This document shows positions 6,380 to 8,872 of a DNA stretch of 8,872 nt, in pieces. The position numbers and the translations under genes are program-made. Under the pieces are notes generated by a model, which saw nothing but the letters and a program-made list of their open reading frames with translations, did no database searches and was not told where the DNA came from. Numbering within the stretch: the stretch's first letter is position 1; each line of letters opens with the position of its first letter. Source of the DNA: Ferruginibacter sp. (GTDB taxonomy: Bacteria; Bacteroidota; Bacteroidia; Chitinophagales; Chitinophagaceae); the NCBI GenBank assembly GCA_018057635.1, contig JAGPDJ010000069.1:1-8872 (forward strand), given 5' to 3'.

Positions 6380-7456
6380 ATGCCGATACATAGTATTTCT
6401 GTAGAAAAATTATTGGAGATTTCTGGTGAATATCCGGTGCTTGATGTTCGCAGCCCGTTAGAATATGCTCATGCACATATACCCGGAGCTTATAGCCTGC
6501 CTTTATTCAGCGACGAAGAACGCAAAATTATCGGTACATCATACAAACAGGAAAGCAGGGAAAAAGCGATCAAATACGGGCTTGATTATTTTGGTGTAAA
6601 AATGCGGGCAATGGTGGAAGCAGCAGAAGAAATATCTAAAGGATTCAAACCCGGTACAACAACAAACAATAAAACACAAACATCAAATTCACTTATTGTT
6701 CATTGCTGGCGTGGTGGCATGCGTAGTTCAGCAGTTGCCTGGTTGCTTAGCTTTTATGGCTTTGAGGTGTTTCTGCTGGAGGGCGGTTACAAATCATACA
6801 GGAACTGGGTGCTCGGTCAATTTGAAAAAGAATACCAATTAAAAATATTAGGAGGCTATACGGGAAGCGGTAAAACAGAAACACTGCATGCCCTGGAAAA
6901 GTCCGGCCAGGCAGTTATCGACCTGGAAGGTTTGGCCAATCACAAAGGTTCTGCATTTGGTGCACTTGGCCAGCCTCCGCAGCCATCACAGGAAATGTTT
7001 GAAAATTTACTTGCAGATTCATTGAAAAAGAATATTGAGCATGATTTTTGGCTTGAAGATGAAAGCCAGCGGATAGGGGTGCTTAATATTCCACATAGTT
7101 TCTGGAAAACAATGCGGACAAAGCCCGTTTATTTTCTGAATATCCCTTTTGAAAAAAGGCTTGAACATATAACAGCAGGCTATGGTTCAATTGAAAAAGA
7201 ACATTTGGTAAATGCCATCATCCGGATTAAAAAAAGGCTTGGCCCGCTGGAAACAAAAACAGCAATTGGTTACCTGGTAGAAGACAATGTAAAGGAGTGT
7301 TTCAGGGTGTTGCTGCATTATTATGATAAAACCTATTCTAAAGCACTGGAAAACCGGGAAAATCTTGCTGCATTAATAAATACTATAGAATGCAATAATA
7401 TTGAACCAGCATTTAATACTCAAAAATTACTATTATGCGCACCTGTAAATTCCTGA
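6380..7456 (+). CDS. mnmH: tRNA 2-selenouridine synthase MnmH (SelU)
   Basis: MnmH replaces the sulfur of 2-thiouridine at wobble position 34 of tRNAs for Lys, Glu and Gln by selenium, through a geranylated intermediate and using selenophosphate from SelD. From ATG 6380 the protein has 358 residues, close to the E. coli enzyme (364). Residues 1-140 are a rhodanese domain: LDVRSPLEYAHAHIPGA near the start, and the active-site loop HCWRGGMRSS with Cys109 as the catalytic cysteine. Residues about 90-103 hold a short Thr/Asn-rich insert just before that loop. A P-loop domain follows: GGYTGSGKT with Lys165, then DLEGLANHKGSAFGALGQPPQPSQ and WLEDESQRIG, all strongly diagnostic. A TTG at 6374 is also in frame but the ATG is preferred. 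The last 22 nt overlap the start of paralog B, and selD follows it, which supports the assignment. Confidence 0.97.
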   Translation: MPIHSISVEKLLEISGEYPVLDVRSPLEYAHAHIPGAYSLPLFSDEERKIIGTSYKQESREKAIKYGLDYFGVKMRAMVEAAEEISKGFKPGTTTNNKTQTSNSLIVHCWRGGMRSSAVAWLLSFYGFEVFLLEGGYKSYRNWVLGQFEKEYQLKILGGYTGSGKTETLHALEKSGQAVIDLEGLANHKGSAFGALGQPPQPSQEMFENLLADSLKKNIEHDFWLEDESQRIGVLNIPHSFWKTMRTKPVYFLNIPFEKRLEHITAGYGSIEKEHLVNAIIRIKKRLGPLETKTAIGYLVEDNVKECFRVLLHYYDKTYSKALENRENLAALINTIECNNIEPAFNTQKLLLCAPVNS

Positions 7457-8694
7457 TCATATTACTTACAGGATTATTGCCCCTGGCATCGTTTGCACAG
7501 GAAAAAACCTCATTGGAAGATATTGATATTACCGGTTTATGGAAAGGAACCCTATATAATGATACTACCAAAAAGAACTACAGGTACGAGATCGGTATCA
7601 GTGAAGAAAAAGGAAAATTAAGCGGCTTTTCTCATACTTTTTTCCTGGATGGAGATAAAGAGTTTTATGGGGTTAAGAAAGTGAAAGTGAAAAAAATTGA
7701 TGGAAAAATTATTATTGAAGACGCAGGACTGATAGCGAATAATTATCCTGTTGCACCTGCAAAGGGAGTGAGACAATTGAATATATTAACACTGGAAATA
7801 AAGGACAGCATGATGCTGTTAACCGGACCCTTTACAACCAACCGTACAAAAGATTACAGTGCATTAACCGGCTCTGTAACCCTGCAGCGGAAAAATGATT
7901 TCTGGCAATCAGCGCTGGTTCCGCATTTACAGGAACTGGGCAAGGCTTATGAGCTTTCATTTGTAAAAAAGGAACTTGACCAGGTAAAAGAAATGGTTGT
8001 AAAAAAAGAGGAAAAGGAGAGCAAAGAGTTAGCTTCAGATAATAAAGAAAAAGAAAGTAAAAAAAAGGAACTGGTAAAAAAGGAAGATATTACTAAGGCC
8101 GAACCAGAACCAGATGCGGCTGTAGATGTGTTTGCAGCTAAAAAACCAGTTAATGAAAAACCGGCTATAAAATCCGCAGAGCCTGTTAAAAAGGAGGCAA
8201 CTCCTGCCAGCGTTAAAGAAACGACAGCCAAAAAGAATACTGCAAAACCAACAGCAGCAAAAGAGGTTTCAAAAAAAGGAAATGATACAGAAACCCCTGC
8301 GAAGCCGGTTGAAAAAGAAACAAAAATAACAGCACCTGCTGCCGAACTATCAAGCAGGGTAACAGTTTTGCAGCAAACCGTATTTTTCAGTTCAGACAGT
8401 TTACAGATTTCTTTATATGATAATGGTGAAGTAGATGGAGATATTGTTAGTGTGCTGATGAATGGAAAACTGATCATGGAAAAAGAAGGCCTTAGTACAA
8501 AAGCTGTTAAGAAAACGATCTACGCCGAACCCGGAACCGACACGATTGAACTGCTGATGTATGCTGAAAACCTGGGAACAATTGCACCAAACACGGGCCT
8601 GCTGGTTGTGCATGATGGTAAAAGTATCTATGAGGTAAGGTTTAGCGGTGACCTGCAAAAAAATGCTTCCATTATTTTAAAAAGAAAAAAATAA
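7435..8694 (+). CDS. Exported two-domain protein, paralog B, between mnmH and selD
   Basis: A 419-residue protein of no family I can name. Residues 1-21 are a clear signal peptide (Arg/Lys head, core [16 protein letters not shown], cleavage S-F-A before Q22), so it is exported; there is no lipobox Cys. The N-terminal domain (about 30-165) starts ITGLWKG and ends [15 protein letters not shown] linker of about 120 residues (180-300) is very rich in Lys, Glu, Ala and Thr, and is probably disordered. The C-terminal domain (about 302-419) has [17 protein letters not shown] (Tyr328), [18 protein letters not shown] and YEVRFSGDL. Domain order matches paralog A upstream. Its ATG lies inside the end of mnmH (22-nt overlap) and its stop is 5 nt before selD, so translation is probably coupled to both. 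A role in selenium metabolism is suggested only by position; binding or envelope roles are equally open. Confidence 0.85.
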   Translation: MRTCKFLIILLTGLLPLASFAQEKTSLEDIDITGLWKGTLYNDTTKKNYRYEIGISEEKGKLSGFSHTFFLDGDKEFYGVKKVKVKKIDGKIIIEDAGLIANNYPVAPAKGVRQLNILTLEIKDSMMLLTGPFTTNRTKDYSALTGSVTLQRKNDFWQSALVPHLQELGKAYELSFVKKELDQVKEMVVKKEEKESKELASDNKEKESKKKELVKKEDITKAEPEPDAAVDVFAAKKPVNEKPAIKSAEPVKKEATPASVKETTAKKNTAKPTAAKEVSKKGNDTETPAKPVEKETKITAPAAELSSRVTVLQQTVFFSSDSLQISLYDNGEVDGDIVSVLMNGKLIMEKEGLSTKAVKKTIYAEPGTDTIELLMYAENLGTIAPNTGLLVVHDGKSIYEVRFSGDLQKNASIILKRKK

Positions 8695-8699
8695 TATAC

Positions 8700-8872
8700 A
8701 TGTCTTTGGAAACAACAGGGGATGAAAAAACAATAAGGCTAACCCAATATTCCCGTGGTGGCGGATGCGGCTGTAAAATTTCCCCGAAAGTTTTGGAAGA
8801 AATACTGCATAACAGTTCCAATCTCCCGGATAATAAAAACCTGCTTGTGGGCAACAGCAGCAATGATGATGC
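8700..8872 (+). CDS. selD: Selenophosphate synthetase SelD, 3'-truncated by window end
   Basis: SelD (selenide, water dikinase) makes selenophosphate from selenide and ATP, the selenium donor for MnmH and for selenocysteine synthesis. Only the first 57 codons are in the window. They read [19 protein letters not shown] followed by VLEEIL and [11 protein letters not shown], matching the N-terminus of E. coli SelD ([32 protein letters not shown]). Cys23 (codon TGC) and Lys26 match the catalytic E. coli Cys17 and Lys20, so this is the cysteine form, not a selenoprotein. The ATG at 8700 lies 5 nt after the stop of paralog B, with an A-rich leader and no Shine-Dalgarno site. It is expected to continue for about 290 more residues beyond the window. 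Whether selA/selB also follow cannot be seen. Confidence 0.95.
   Translation, partial: MSLETTGDEKTIRLTQYSRGGGCGCKISPKVLEEILHNSSNLPDNKNLLVGNSSNDD

Noticed and set aside
6374..6382. TTG at 6374 as the mnmH start
   Set aside because: It would add only two residues before an ATG in frame; ATG 6380 is the simpler start.
7947..8477. Minus-strand ORF of 176 codons opposite paralog B
   Set aside because: It is the antisense of the Lys/Glu-rich linker; such composition leaves the opposite strand rich in Ser and Phe and free of stops. The plus-strand gene has a signal peptide, a paralog and operon spacing.
8672..8863. Minus-strand ORF of 63 codons at the right edge
   Set aside because: It is opposite the unmistakable SelD N-terminus.
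1..8872. CRISPR arrays, tRNA or rRNA genes, insertion sequences
   Set aside because: No regularly spaced repeats, no cloverleaf-like sequence and no transposase or terminal repeats were seen; the window looks like ordinary chromosomal backbone apart from the selenium cluster.

Overview
The window looks like chromosomal DNA of a Bacteroidota bacterium. My family-level guess is Chitinophagaceae, from general resemblance only. The reasons are: moderately AT-rich sequence; A-rich upstream regions without clear Shine-Dalgarno sites; a Rho factor with a long charged disordered insertion; a DUF2007 protein of the type common in this phylum; and signal-peptide proteins ending in a C-terminal beta-rich domain that resembles ones I associate with Bacteroidota.

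Layout. The left edge (1-920, +) is the 3' part of a PQQ-type sugar/sorbosone dehydrogenase whose N-terminus lies outside the window. It converges on three minus-strand genes read in the order 2896->1991 (SPFH/prohibitin-like membrane protein), 1900->1484 (DUF2007 domain plus a split zinc ribbon) and 1412->963 (DUF1569/DinB-like). A 414-bp divergent intergenic region (2897-3310) separates these from rho (3311-4942, +). It has no Bacteroidota-type promoter I can point to, but holds several inverted repeats and a 16-codon ORF that could form a structured rho leader. A convincing intrinsic terminator (4967-4996) closes rho.

The right half (about 5056-8872, +) is the most interesting part. Two paralogous exported proteins of no family I can name alternate with the two genes of tRNA selenation: paralog A, mnmH/selU (tRNA 2-selenouridine synthase), paralog B, then selD (selenophosphate synthetase, cut by the window end). 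Paralog B overlaps the 3' end of mnmH by 22 nt and ends 5 nt before selD, so mnmH-B-selD is almost certainly one transcript. SelD makes selenophosphate and MnmH uses it on wobble uridine 34 of tRNAs; why an exported protein sits between them is unexplained. Both paralogs share a ~130-residue N-terminal domain (ITG-W-KG start), a low-complexity linker of different composition (Pro/Val/Lys in A, Lys/Glu/Ala in B) and a well-conserved ~115-residue C-terminal domain (YDNGExDGD ... [17 protein letters not shown]).

Paralog A also has an apparent defect: its signal peptide is encoded in frame upstream of the first usable GTG, but no ATG, GTG or TTG is available to start it. This may be a real start-codon loss, a near-cognate start or a sequence error.
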